A stretch of DNA of 64,000 nt from Thysanoteuthis rhombus. Its lineage: Eukaryota > Mollusca > Cephalopoda > Oegopsida > Thysanoteuthidae. Position numbers and translations under genes: made by a program. The notes beneath the pieces were generated by a model, which was not told the DNA's origin, did not search any database, and saw only the letters and a program-made list of their open reading frames with translations. The stretch is from assembly GCA_963457665.1 (NCBI GenBank), contig OY735224.1, positions 42,558,239 through 42,622,238 on the forward strand. Reading direction: 5' to 3'. Positions 50,088-61,446 of the stretch are shown one piece after another. Positions within the stretch are counted from its first letter, which is position 1, and every line of letters starts with the position of its first letter.

Positions 50088-51235
50088 TGCGGCAGCAGCA
50101 ACAGCACCCAAAGCAGTGCTTCAAACTATAAAAAATAAAAAAATAAAAGTTGATCAAGTAACACTGCAAATAAAAGAACATAAAAAAAACTATACGGAAA
50201 ATTCAAACGGCAGATACAGGATGTTACAGACGAGAGCTCACGGACATGGCTACAAAACGGAAACTTGAACAGAAGAAAAAGAATTGTTCATAATGGAAGC
50301 CCAAAACAAATGTATCAGGAGGAACTGTATCAAAGCGAAAATCGACAGAACACTAACAAACAGCAAAAGCCGCCTGCTTTGGGAAAGGGATGTGATCGTA
50401 AACCCCATAACTAGTAAATGTAGTCAACTAACCCAGAAGGAGTATGAACACAGACATGATAGAGTAGCAACAGTGATACGACGGAACTGAGCGAAACAAA
50501 TGGGATTTAACCATGCGGAAAAGTGGTACCAGAACAAACTGGAGAATGGAAATCACAAAATATTCTGGGACTCTGACATCCAAACTGACCACCTCATCCA
50601 AGCTAAAAGATCGGACCAACTAATCGTGGACAACGAGCAAAAAACCTACCAAATGAAAGAGGCGGCCATGACTACAGACCATACATTAAATAGGAAAGAG
50701 AGTGAAAAGCTGTGAAAATACCAGGATATGACAAGGGAGCTGAAGAAGATGTTGAACATGAAAGACAGGATAGTAACAGTAGTTATAATCAGAACCATAC
50801 AAAGGCACTGAAAGTGAGATTGGAAGAACTAGGGATAAAAAGAAGGATTGAGACGGTGTTGACCACAGCACTTCTGGAGACTGCACGAATACTGAGAACA
50901 GTGATAGAAGTATAAGATCTACAACAACTAATTGTTATCAGTGGCTTAACGGGGAGAGGTGAAGAGAAGAAAGGAAAGGGGAATAAAACAGCATATAGAC
51001 CACATTGAGGTACGAACCGCTCTGCTGCTGTTATAGGTTAAGATGTTTGAGGAGGGCTGAAAACCGGAGGAGATCGGACATTCTGCCTTCAGCGATGACC
51101 ACTGGACAACTTGAGTGAAGTAGTAAACCACAGCACTGCTACAGACTATGAGAGTGTCGAGAAGAGGACTGGAGACCTGATTAGACTTGCTGTCACTCAG
51201 TCCCTAGATGTGACAACCAGACAACTAATTTGGAA

Positions 51236-51236
<1 letters not shown>
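50088..51236 (+). mobile_element. RLE-type LINE, older decayed copy
   Basis: Aligns to the last ~250 codons and 3' UTR of the main copy, starting near the KKLYGEFKRQIKD region. Frames 50284-50490 and 50500-50715 cover parts. The zinc knuckle has lost its first two cysteines (SRLLWERD for CRMCGERD), PD is now SD and the second nuclease aspartate position is changed, so the enzyme is dead. In its 3' UTR the GCAA loops read ACAA and the stems no longer pair. Ends at (TAA)n. Confidence 0.85.
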
Positions 51237-51294
<58 letters not shown>

Positions 51295-51316
51295 CAACAA
51301 CAACAACAACAACAAC

Positions 51317-51371
<55 letters not shown>
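51237..51371. repeat. (TAA)n-(CAA)n-(TAA)n tract
   Basis: Triplet array with an internal ACA block (about 51291-51318). Tail of the decayed copy and 5' flank of the next one. Confidence 0.95.
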
Positions 51372-51560
51372 GGAGACGTTAGCTGAAGACCTGAGGAGAC
51401 TTATTGTCACTCAGCCTTCAGTGATAACCACTGGGCAACCGGTGTGAAACTGTAAATCGCAGAATTACTGCGAGGAGGGCTGGAGACTTGAGGAGACTTG
51501 CTGTCACTCAAACTTCAGCGGTTACCCCCAGGCAACTTGCGTGAGATTCCAAATATTAAT
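51372..51560 (+). mobile_element. RLE-type LINE 3' end copy
   Basis: Begins at AGGAGACGTTAGCTGAAGAC, identical to 49839 onward in the main copy, and ends in TAA-like triplets. It lacks about 20 bases at 51473 (CCTATGAGTACTAGGAGA region). The first hairpin is intact, the second decayed. Its distal part lies in the right inverted repeat arm. Confidence 0.85.
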
Positions 51561-51878
51561 AATAATAATAGTAATAATTATCATCATTATTAATAGTATC
51601 ATTATTATCATTATTATTATTGGTGTTGGTGATGATAGTAGTAGTATATTTCTGTCAGTATCGGACGCCTCTACGAGAACTGAGTTTTTTACATAATTAT
51701 TTCACCTAACGCCGTGTCATATAACATTGAGCTGATACATCCCAACTATGTTCAATGAATGAGATTGCTCATGACTTCTGATATAGAGTGGTCAAAACTA
51801 AAAATGATCAGTGTGAGTCAGAATTATAGTAGCAAAGTACCTTCGCTTCCTTTCCTCTCATCAAACTACCAAACTTCT
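51473..51878 (-). repeat. Right arm of the ~405 bp inverted repeat
   Basis: Mirror of 46612-47019. Includes the 3' end of the last LINE copy and about 250 bases of other DNA with distinctive phrases such as TATCGGACGCCTCTACGAGA. Homology stops sharply after CAAACTTCT. Confidence 0.9.
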
Positions 51879-53125
51879 TTCCACACTCCTAGTATCATCT
51901 TATAGAACTACCTAACCTTATTTCATCCCCTCTTCCATCCTACCCTTTTATCAAGCTACATATATTTCTTTCCTCGTCCTTTCTTCACTCTAAATAAACT
52001 ACTTAATTTTCATTTTTTCTCGCATCTCTCATTCTAACCTCTAATGAATCTATAAAACTTTTTTTTCTCCTCTTTTTATTTCCATTGTGGCTTTCACCCT
52101 TATAGTATTTGTTGCAGCTGTAGACAGCCTGTTGCAATACACGTTATAACGGTAAAAGTAGCGATGGGTAATAGGCGAGGCATTCTAAAAAATCTCGTAT
52201 GAAAATACGTGAGAGAAATTGATTTTTATTCTGACCCACCACACTTTGAACAGTTCGAGCGGAGATTAAGATGTCTGTGTTCTGGGGCATCTCATCTGAT
52301 TTCAAAACAGGACAAAGATCTTCAATTTAAACGCAAAGGGAGCACACTAAAGAAAGAGCGTGTGATCTGTTTTTTCTTTCCAGGTTGACGTTATGTGTGG
52401 CTTGCGGCTTCGACTGAGAATTACCATCGTTATTATACTTTATACACGGAAATACCGAAGTCATAAAACTTTTGGTCAAATCACATCAAGTAACATCGAG
52501 TTTGGAGCTGAGTTGGCAATTCTGATATTCTTTTCTGGAATTCGTTAAGGGTTGACAGTATTTAGATGTTTTTTTAAAATTTGTTTCTATGTTTTGAAGT
52601 TCAGTGTTGCCAATTAAGATACTCTTCTTTATTTCTTCTAAATTTGAAAGTATCTGCGAGAATCTAAAAAATTAAAAACTAACATCAAAATGCACAATTA
52701 TTTTCCAGACATAGCTAGATGGATGACCATCCGGGTATACCGGTTGCCATAACCGACCGGAAAGGGGTCACAGACACATATGCTAATTTCCAAACGTATT
52801 TAACCCTTCTTACTTTTGGAAGCCTTCGGTGTGTCTTGAAGAATGAAAGTGGAGCTCACCACAATATTCCCACCGTAATTAATACCCAGGTACAGCAGCT
52901 AGAAGTTATAGTCATCATAGTCAACCTTGACCCACAGAGGCCTTTGCATGCCCGTTTGCTACCATTTTCTTTTGGTTGAGGGGGGCAAAAGGAAACATTT
53001 CAGATGTTTGGCAAACAAAAAGATTTATTTCAGGGAAGGGGACATAAAAGCGTATATATTCAGAATATATTAGTGTAATCAGTGAATATTTTATTTGGAA
53101 ACATAAAGTTAGGATTACATAAAAC
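51879..53125. other. No gene seen
   Basis: No credible open frame. An 86-codon frame at 52719-52979 has no domain. Confidence 0.45.
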
Positions 53126-53129
53126 AATT

Positions 53130-53335
53130 GCACAACACCATTTTTCCTTTATTGACCATAAAGTTCCAATTTTCAAACCATTTCGTCCTTGGGGAAGGCA
53201 AATATTCTGCAAACCAAAACAGTCAATAAAAGCTGCCAACATTGGCTTCTTCAGTTTGGTCCAGCTGACTGCCTATGTTTGCGTACAGGACGTACAAATG
53301 GATATCAAGGGCTTAAAATAATCTAAACAAAACTC
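53130..53335 (-). repeat. Dispersed repeat family F1, degenerate minus copy
   Basis: On the minus strand CATTTGTACGTCCTGTACGC, ACATAGGCAGTCAGCTGG and GTTGGCAGCTTTTATTGACTG resemble the distal blocks of the copy at 55620-55720. More diverged than the others. Confidence 0.4.
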
Positions 53336-53920
53336 CTTATTATAACTAGAAATATCTAGAAACCATTAAAAAACACCCTCCCCTAGTGAAAGGAATTTTA
53401 AAGAGAGGTTCAATATATAATGTAATTGTACACTGCACTGGTCCTCACGTTGGTGTCCGGTAACATTCACGCTTGTTATAGCGATTATTATCCAACAAAA
53501 GTTGAGAGAAATAATTTATTCATTGATAATTGATCAAAATGGAATTAAAACTGAAGTACGTTTTGGATAAATCAAATTCCTAAAATGATTTATCTGTGCG
53601 CCGTTTTCGAAATCGAGTGGGCGAATGTGTGAGATGCAAAAGGTTTGAATAGAAGTCAATTAGTTCTATTTATTTTATTTGTGCGCTGTTTTTCACATGG
53701 AGTAGGTGTGTGAAATCTTAAAAGTTAGTTCGGTAATGAAATTGTTGTTTTTTTTCGTTTGGAAAATGTATATTCCAAAGATAAATTAGAGATCAAGTCT
53801 CTTAAGATTCCTTCCTTCCTTCATTTCTCCCACCCTCGCGACATCCGATGTAATATTGAAAAATGGAAGAAAATAACACCTACGAGGAGTGAAAAAATTC
53901 TAAACACTCCAACTCCAGTG
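53336..53920. other. No gene seen
   Basis: A 144-codon frame (53759-54193) begins here and runs into the duplicated segment; no domain is recognised. Confidence 0.45.
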
Positions 53921-53923
53921 TGT

Positions 53924-54716
53924 CCCACCACTGCAAAATATGACACCATCCGTCCAAAAATGGCTCCACCCGACGCGGCTACGGTTTTGCAATGCAACCA
54001 AAGCAACCTCCACCACGAAATCGTCCACCAGGGGACCTACTCATTTAAATGCAATGGAGCAGGGCTGCTCTGGGAAACAGATCTCCTGCAGCTGGGCCGA
54101 GTAATAATTGGAGAGCCGAAGGACCTGTCCCAAGGCTCCCCAATGCGCTTAGCAGTGCGTAGCCTCAGTAAAACCTCATTGGCTAACGCATAACACCGGC
54201 ACACTCAGTTTTTGACACTCACCCTCTCCGGCCTATTCGACAGGCAAGTGTCAGTACCAGGTCCGTGGAAAAGATATTACACTTTGATTCTGCCAAGAAG
54301 GCCAGAAAAGAAGATGCATGGTATTTAATCACTGTCTAACCACAGCAATATATGACACAAGGTCTGGCTTAACGTGGGAAGAAAAAGGAGCAACCCTTCC
54401 AAAAATGGCTCCAGCCGACGCAGCTACGGTTCCTTCAAGTGCAATGGAGCAGTGCTGCCCGGGGTAACGGATTCCCCGTAGCTTAGCTGAGCAATAATGG
54501 GAGAGCCCAAGGACGAGTCCAAAGGCTCCCCAATGCGCTTAGCAAACGCAGTCTCAGTAAAACCTCATTTGCTAATGCTTGCACCAGCGCACTCAGACTT
54601 TGATGTCAACCCACACACACAATCTCCGGCCCATTCGACGGGCAAGTGTCAGTACCGACTCATCGGTCTATACCATGGAACAGATATTACACTTTGATCC
54701 TGTCAAAAACATCAAC
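53924..54716 (+). repeat. GC-richer tandem duplication, two ~380 bp copies
   Basis: Copy A 53924-54310, copy B 54338-54716. Shared ordered blocks: CCAAAAATGGCTCCA-CCGACGC, GCAATGGAGCAG, GGCTCCCCAATGCGCTTAGCA, GGCAAGTGTCAGTACC and ATATTACACTTTGAT. Copy B lacks about 60 bases of A. Composition is clearly richer in G+C than flanks. The reading frames of the two copies diverge, so conserved coding is doubtful. Confidence 0.75.
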
Positions 54717-55295
54717 AAAAATAGGTAGCCTTCCGGCAAGTGAGTCACACCCACTTGAACACAGAAAAAATCTTCGTCAGTGTTGCCCATGCTGATTTCG
54801 ACAGTTTTTGTTGAAAGTTTTTTTGTAATCATTACAACATAACTTGCTGACCAAATATACAACCCTTTGAGAGAAAATCTGTGAAATTTGATGTGACTAC
54901 AATCAAGTCAGAATATTGAGCATTTGCTGAATCAAAAGAGGAAACAACTCTATAATTAACATTAAATAGTTCACTTCCTCAGTCTTTATATCATCGGTAG
55001 AGAGCAGCACAAGTGCAGACCCAACACAATTATTATTCAGTTGCAAATCACCAGGAATGTTTTACATTCAATATGTTAGTCAGTACATTTCACCATGATG
55101 CATTGTTTCAGCTACTAAGAGGTCAGAAACAGATCAACAGAATCAGACCTTTAATGTCATATAGATTTTATTTTTTGGAATACAACTCAAAAAGGGAAAA
55201 GGAAGAAAGAAAGAAAGAAAGGAAAATCGAGAGAGTGAGTGAAAGAAGAAAAGACAAGAAAGAAAGAATGCAAGGGTTAGAAAAAGAACGAGACA
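54717..55295. other. No gene seen; possible F1 end near 54796
   Basis: GACAGTTTTTGTTGAAAG at about 54798 resembles the F1 3' end. Otherwise nothing recognised. Confidence 0.4.
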
Positions 55296-55299
55296 ATCA

Positions 55300-55735
55300 A
55301 ACAATTTTGCTTAGTCATTCAATGGAAACAGTCATGCGACCAATGCCTTTTGGTAGTATGCCATTCAGGGGTGATCAATTGAAGCTGGAAAAAAGGGTGA
55401 TCGATCGATGAGTTACATCCATCGTTTTTTTGTGCAGTGTTCACTAGAAAAAAACAGGAACAGAAGTAAGGGAATCATTTAGCATAAACTTATATTGAAA
55501 ATTGAATCCACACTGAAAATCTACAATGTAACAAAAAAAAAACAACAAAAAAAACAAAACAATGCCTTTTGCAGACATAATAAGAAATGGATATCTAAAT
55601 TTTCTGACTCGAAGGCTCAATTGATGCAGCCTGTACGTCTAATGCATACATAGCCAGCCAACTAGCCTGCAAGGTAGTTCAGCTTAAAAGATTTCTGCGT
55701 TGGCAGTTTTGGTTGAAAGTTTCTGATAGAAATAA
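55300..55735 (+). repeat. Dispersed repeat family F1, fullest copy
   Basis: Ordered blocks: TTAGTCATTCAATGGAAACA, CCTTTTGGTAGTATGCCATT, GGGGTGATCAATTGAAG, AATCATTTAGCATAAAC, CATACATAGCCAGCCAAC, and GTTGGCAGTTTTGGTTGAAA. No ORF spans it. The 132-codon frame at 55013-55411 overlaps the start but does not follow the repeat's conservation. Confidence 0.6.
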
Positions 55736-55924
55736 ATGAAAAAAAATGCATTCCCATTGTGCTCGGACTATTCTCTGTCGACAATTGAATTTTGTATCTA
55801 AAAGAACACTCGATCATGCCTGCGTTTTGTGTGGACATTTTCCTTTAATAAAGGAATCTTCGTTTCAAATGATCAATGATATATTGCTCAATTTTTTTTT
55901 CAGATTGCTACATCTACTCCAAGG

Positions 55925-56253
55925 ACTAACATGCTCAAACTCACATGTAGAGATCATAAGAGAGTACAGTATATAAGGAAGAAAACGGGTGTTCATGACA
56001 TCATGGAAACTATTAAAAAAACTCAAATGGCAATGGGCAGGCCATGTTGCAAGAATGAAACATAACCAATGGACATCACGTCTCACAACATGGATCCCCA
56101 GGGATCACATAAGAAACTGAGGCCGACAGAACAAAAGATGGAGAGATGAACTGGACAGATTCGGGAACTACTGGCTCGGCGATGCCCATGATGGGGAATT
56201 GTGGCGAATCCTTGGGAAGGTCTATGTCCAACGACGGACGTTAAAAGAATGAC

Positions 56254-56286
<33 letters not shown>
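55925..56286 (+). mobile_element. RTE-type LINE 3' end
   Basis: Starts at the TCACATGTAGAGATCA block, carries a KWQWAGHVARM-type region in a broken frame, and the W-DELD-F region; ends with CAACGACGGACGTTAAAAGA and (GAT)n at 56252-56286. 5'-truncated, inactive. Confidence 0.85.
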
Positions 56287-56287
<1 letters not shown>

Positions 56288-56724
56288 CGCATTCAATATC
56301 TCAACATTCTTCACTCTGTGTAAGATAATGCAAAAATAACAGAAATGAGAATCAGCAGGGTTCAATCCACAATGCAAAGAGGCTTTCGTATATTTCATTT
56401 AGAATGATAATAAAACAGATCTGGTCATTCATTCAATAGGAACAATCACATGACTAACGCCCTCGACAGAATACCATATTGGGGTGATCAATTACGAAAT
56501 TGATAAAGATCAAAAACCAATTCCGCAGAGTAAATCCCTCTCCCAAAATAGCGATGTTTTTTACAGACATCTGGATATAATAAGTGTTAAAAGACACTCA
56601 GCCACCTATCTCTCACTACCAAACACTCACCTATGTCCTGGGTACGTTAGAGACATGTCTTCCACTCTAACTGCATGTACTAACTAGGGTGTACTCAATT
56701 AGCTGCTGAGTGAACAAGGAAGCT

Positions 56725-56730
<6 letters not shown>
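56287..56730. other. No gene; F1-like segment near 56410-56510
   Basis: GGTCATTCATTCAATAGGAACA and GGGGTGATCAATTACG are the first blocks of F1; the remainder of F1 is missing. Confidence 0.45.
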
Positions 56731-56758
<28 letters not shown>

Positions 56759-56964
56759 GTCTATATATATATGATTATGAATCGCGTTATATCGTACTAA
56801 CACTCTTATTCAAAATGATCTCCACGATAAATGTATCATTGTACTTAGACAACGTAAATAAACCAAACAATTCAAGAAATCAAATGGAGCTGCAACCAAT
56901 TAGGTAGCTGCTTTAATAGCATTGCTCTTACCGTTGAGCTAAGCTGCCGCTGCTGACGCAAAGG
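56731..56964 (-). repeat. tRNA-derived SINE, left arm of a head-to-head pair
   Basis: On the minus strand: A box AGCTCAACGGTAAGAGC, no clear B box (GGTTGCAGCTCC), then a body with ACGTTGTCTAAG and a GATATAACGCGATTCATAATC tail. Its (TA)n tail is at 56731-56772. The tRNA head faces that of the SINE at 57082. Confidence 0.8.
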
Positions 56965-57081
56965 CTCAAATGTCGGATGATATATCTATTTCTCAACTAC
57001 ATAAATGTTTGTATTGGCAGAAACAAACGGAGCAGATATGGACTGTAAACGATGAAAATTGAAATTAAGAGTTGTTTGGAT

Positions 57082-57291
57082 CTTTGCATTACCGACAGCC
57101 GTTTTACTCAACGGCAAGAGCGGCTACCCTCTAGGTCGCAGGTTCAATTCTTACAGTAGCCTCATTTTTTAAATCATTTATTCTATTTACATCTTCTATG
57201 CCAAATGATACATTCACTGTGTTATAGTGAGAGATCATCTCAAGCAGAGTTTAATATGGCACATAATAATTTTGTCAGATATCTATATCTT

Positions 57292-57296
<5 letters not shown>
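57082..57296 (+). repeat. tRNA-derived SINE, right arm of a head-to-head pair
   Basis: Starts CTTTGCATTACCGACAGCC. A box TTACTCAACGGCAAGAGCG at 57104-57122 and B box GGTTCAATTC at 57141-57150. Body and tail end in (TA)n at 57297-57340. Confidence 0.8.

Positions 57297-57340
<44 letters not shown>
57297..57340. repeat. (TA)n at SINE tail
   Basis: About 21 TA units. Confidence 0.95.
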
Positions 57341-57345
<5 letters not shown>

Positions 57346-57880
57346 AACTGAAAAAATTCCATGATGACATTTTTCTCATATATATGCAATATCCAATCCA
57401 CTATGCATGTTCAGCACACGGTCATTTCATTTAAAATGATAAAATGAATTATCACGACAAAAATCAATATAAAGGGAACATTGTTTTTTAACGAAAAAAC
57501 ATTTCCAAAGAAAGTCACGTCAAACAGGCTTTCATTGTAAAACAAAATATTTTGTTTTCCGAGTGTTTGCTTTTCAGAGGTTTTGTGTTCAACTCTGGAA
57601 TGAAAATGAAAGAAATAAAAAAAAACGTTTCTTCTTCTTTCAAGTAAAGAAATATAATCTTCCTTTTAATAATCTAAATGTTCCCCTTACAAATTCACTC
57701 GCTGTGACATTTTTATCCGATTTCATTTCGTTGTCTCTTCGTGATTTTAGTTCGTTCTTCAAAAGAAATCTTTTGCTGGGGAAAGCGATTTAGCCCGAAA
57801 GCCTTTGTGCATCAGAAAGAAGAGACAGTCAATTGTTCCAGGAAAGTAAGGGTAACAAGCTTTGCTCCAGGGCAAAACTC
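57341..57880. other. No gene seen
   Basis: Two short overlapping frames (76 and 63 codons) without domains. Confidence 0.45.
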
Positions 57881-57884
57881 ATTC

Positions 57885-58075
57885 TTACTTCTATTTCGAC
57901 TGAAGATGATAACCTTTCTATTGTATATATGATAAATCAATTCGTAGATATGTACCATTTGCCAGTTTGGTACATTCGCTACGTGAGCTACCCAACCATC
58001 ACTCCGTTGTGATTTCAAATCACGCTTGAGGAATGGTAATTTTACAAATTCGTTTGGTTTGAATTGACTGCACAG
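57885..58075 (+). repeat. tRNA-like dispersed repeat, second copy
   Basis: Aligns in order to 17540-17745: GACTGAAGATGATAAC, a CTACGTGAGCTACCC-like head, and AATTCGTTTGGTTTGAATTG. The tRNA boxes are more decayed than in the first copy. Confidence 0.4.
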
Positions 58076-58135
58076 ACAAACAGTGAAGAGTTCACTCCCC
58101 TAAATTTAGTGAGTTTTTTCTTGTTCCTCACTGGT

Positions 58136-58240
58136 TATTGCGCCTGGTATTCCTAGATAGTCACCCATCTATTTACCGACTAGGCCCGACGTTGTTTTAA
58201 TTTGATGATTTTACGAGAGCTGGTGTATCCAACGTGATTT
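58136..58240 (-). pseudogene. 5S rRNA-like sequence (pseudogene or SINE3 relic)
   Basis: Read on the minus strand, GTCGGGCCTAGTCGGTAAAT is followed by AGATGGGTGACTATCTAGGAATACC, which follows the order of the 3' half of metazoan 5S rRNA (GGTCGGGCCT, then GGATGGG-GACC, then GGAATACC). The 5' half is weaker (CACGTTGGATACACC, AGCTCTCGT). The middle is AT-rich and cannot form the 5S helices, so it is not functional. It could be a lone pseudogene or the head of a 5S-derived SINE. Confidence 0.65.
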
Positions 58241-61200
58241 GGGAGTACGTCATCGCTTTTTAATCCACAATAGAGTCCTTCAACACAAGTTAATCAATGA
58301 GGTGATCAATCATTTATTCTCTTATCTGTATCAATGTTTCTTATAACATGTGTTATCAGTTTGCTGACACAGATGTATGGTGGACTAGGGTAAAGAATGG
58401 AAGAGAGAGAGAATCTGGGGTGGGGGTTGTTTAATTTCACATGGTCATTCGATTTATTTGCATTTCTTCTATTTCCTTCCTAAAAGCAGCAGTTTTGATA
58501 GTTTTTGACTACACAAAATGTGGCTGTTCCCATTTGTTCATTCGTTTTGGGGAAGACTATCGACTGAACATTTCCTGTCAAGAGTTGACATTACCCTTAG
58601 TACGTCTGTCATGTGATATTATTCTGGGTTGACTGATTTGTTTCCTGCTGCTTTTATTTGGTGTTTGCAAGCATGATACGCGATTTTTGCGATAACTGAT
58701 AAAAAGAGAAAACAAGCAATGCGCGTGAATGTTTCTCTTTTTTCAGTGGGGGGATGCACTTTGTACTTTTGTGATGCTTAGAGATGTTTTGATGGGGGGA
58801 ACTATTAGTAAAACATAAGTTTCAGCGTAGTAATAGCGTTTCGAACGTGGTGAAATGTCACTTGAAGTCAAACAACGATTCGGTCGACTTCAACAAACCA
58901 AAATGATCAAAAAAAATTGAAAAATAGTCCACCAAACCACATTGTTGTCATACCATTGATAAAGCTATCAAACCCATCCAAATTTCCTCTTTGTGATCAG
59001 GACAACGATATTCTGAAATTGGTCTATTTCCAGTTTTATAGCAGATGAATTTGCAAATATACATCAACAAAAAAATCAACATTCTTTCCCAGAGAAACAG
59101 CAACAAATGAATCTTAATTACATTGTATAAAATGTACACTGATGTTAAACAAAAAAGATTGCGGCAGATTTAGAAGACAATAGTTTTTCAAGAATTCAGA
59201 TTGTGCATTAATTCATTTTGATGGACCAGATCCAAAAATCTCCTGTCATGTTCACGTTATATCTTCTTGGATCGCTGTGTTTAAACTTCAGTAAATTCCG
59301 GTGGGAGCCCTCGCCTTGAACTACTGAGTACGCTCAAATGTTCGTCTTGAGGTTATTAAGATGGATGCTCTAGAATGAGGACTTTGCAGGATAGCGTGCA
59401 ACCCATTTTACTGTATTTTTTCCCACTAAACTCAACTAAGTGAACATAGTGTTCGGTTTTGTGATTGCCCTGTAAGTCCAAAACCACCGTAACAAAACTG
59501 TATCAAGCTGCTTTCTCTTTCCAAGAGAGCTACTTGGGGAATTTTCTGCACCCCAAAGTCTTTTTTGTCTGCAACCCGAGGAGGATTAGTCTAAAATTAA
59601 ACTCTGCAAAGATGTAAGAGGCTTACAAGACATACTCGGTAAGTCTACCAGTGATCAAAACAAATTCTGGGTCCCTCATTTTACCTGCAATACAAGTGTC
59701 ATAACCACAATTGAATAAACATTGTGACTAAAGCATTCTAAATGATAATAAATGAAAGAGTCATGTTCCTTGCATAATTTTTTTCTCGTTATCCTCATGA
59801 ATAAAACACGATGTGCATCAATACATATCATAAATGTTGTGAAGTTTACGGTGCTGGTAAACTAGTACGTAAGTATTCCTGTGATTTTTTACGGGTACGA
59901 TGCTACTTATTAAATGAATTAGCAATCCTTGGTGTATTTTTATTAGCATAATATGTTATCATTATTCTAATTAGAATTCTCATTAAGTCAACCAGGACAG
60001 CTTTTACGGCGACAGATTCAACGACAACAGACCTTACAATTCCCTCAATATTCTTGCTATGGTTGTCTGTGTCCGTATTAGTTGTCGCGTCCATTCGATA
60101 TGGACAGGCGAATCTAATCAGTTTCTGCTACGCTGAATGTGTTCGTAAATTGGTCTTCAGTGCAGATTACAATGATTTTCAGCTGAATACGAATGAGCTG
60201 AAAGCAGCAATAGTTTTGCAAACGGAGAGCAAGGAGGGTGATCGGAAGTTTTGAAAGTGGAGAGCGAGGAGGGCGCACGACCGTTCTACGAGTGGAGGGC
60301 GGCGATGGAAGCAAACATAATCCAAATAATTTCTGCGTGATTTTGTGTTATGCAGCAAGAAATGAGGGCCATGATTGAGTGTAATGTCGACATGGCGAGG
60401 AGTGAACAGAGAAAATGGAATTCGTGGAAAGAGTAGGCACATGCAACCAAGAATGAATAATCCCCCCTTCCCCCCAAAAAACAGACATTTATTTGCCTCC
60501 CAACGACGGCGAATTTGACTGAAAGCAAGTTTAACGTGGACTGAAGGCAAGTTTAACGTGAAGCCAGAACGTGTAATTGTAGACAGAACCAAATTAGCTA
60601 CAGCCCCCGCACCTACTCTGGCGAAGGTGATTGTACGAAGTCCAACCTTGCCTTATCTGTGCAATGGAGAAATCTTACCCTGGGGATTACTGATCTCCCA
60701 AGTGATCAGGTGCACACATTTTTGCAAAAACAACTCGTATCGCCACTGGCAATTCCTAACTGGAAAGCAACAATTCTACTGAATAACTGAGTGTTTAGTT
60801 GAGAAAGGTGGGATTATTGAGATTATCTCAAAAGTGAAATCTTTCTTTGATGATTATCGATGTGTTTTATTTATTTGTTTTCTGTCTCATTTTTCTATAT
60901 CACTACATGATGATGTAATGAGAATAGAATTGCATATCCTGATGATTTGGTAGAAATATAATTTTATGTTATGATAAACTTGATAAATAATACGCAATGG
61001 TTATTTGATGTTGGATTGAATGTTATTAGTAAATAATTTGAAGCCAAGCATTTTCCTGTATACGTATAGTGTGCGTATATGTGTAATGTTTTCTGATATT
61101 TAAACAGAAAATAAACAAAAAAAAACAAAACAAAACAGTGACGACAGTTATTTCCCCACCCCATATCTATGTATCAGACGATTTCAAACACTTTTTAGTC

Positions 61201-61350
61201 AACTTAATTTTAGTCGTCAGGAGTTATTGCGCATAGACGAAGAAATTATGCTTAACACGATATTTTTGACATTTCGTAAGTGCAATCGCAAGATTACTGA
61301 AATATGGCCCTCAAGGGTTAAGTAGTAAAACAATGTCTGACTACACACAT
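58241..61350. other. No gene seen; small local repeats
   Basis: About 3.1 kb. A 20-base direct repeat (CTGAA-GCAAGTTTAACGTG) occurs at 60519-60561, and GGAGAGC-AGGAGGG is duplicated at 60225-60275. A 66-codon frame at 60054-60254 has a hydrophobic start (MLWLSVSVLVVAS) like a signal peptide but no further support. Confidence 0.45.
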
Positions 61351-61354
61351 GCAA

Positions 61355-61377
61355 GTGTGTGTGTGCGTGTGTGTGTG

Positions 61378-61433
<56 letters not shown>

Positions 61434-61446
61434 TGAGAGAGAGGGA
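61355..61446. repeat. (TG)n-(GA)n microsatellite
   Basis: TG with one CG interruption, then about 28 GA units. Confidence 0.95.

Noticed and set aside
53759..54193. 144-codon frame in the duplicated GC-rich block
   Set aside because: The second copy does not preserve the same frame, so coding is unlikely.
55013..55411. 132-codon frame
   Set aside because: Crosses into repeat family F1 and its frame is not kept in other F1 copies.
58136..58240. Functional 5S rRNA gene
   Set aside because: The 5' half and central helices are too diverged.
60054..60254. 66-codon frame with a signal-peptide-like start
   Set aside because: Only two cysteines, no cleavage-product pattern, no conservation evidence; hydrophobic starts are frequent by chance in AT-rich DNA.
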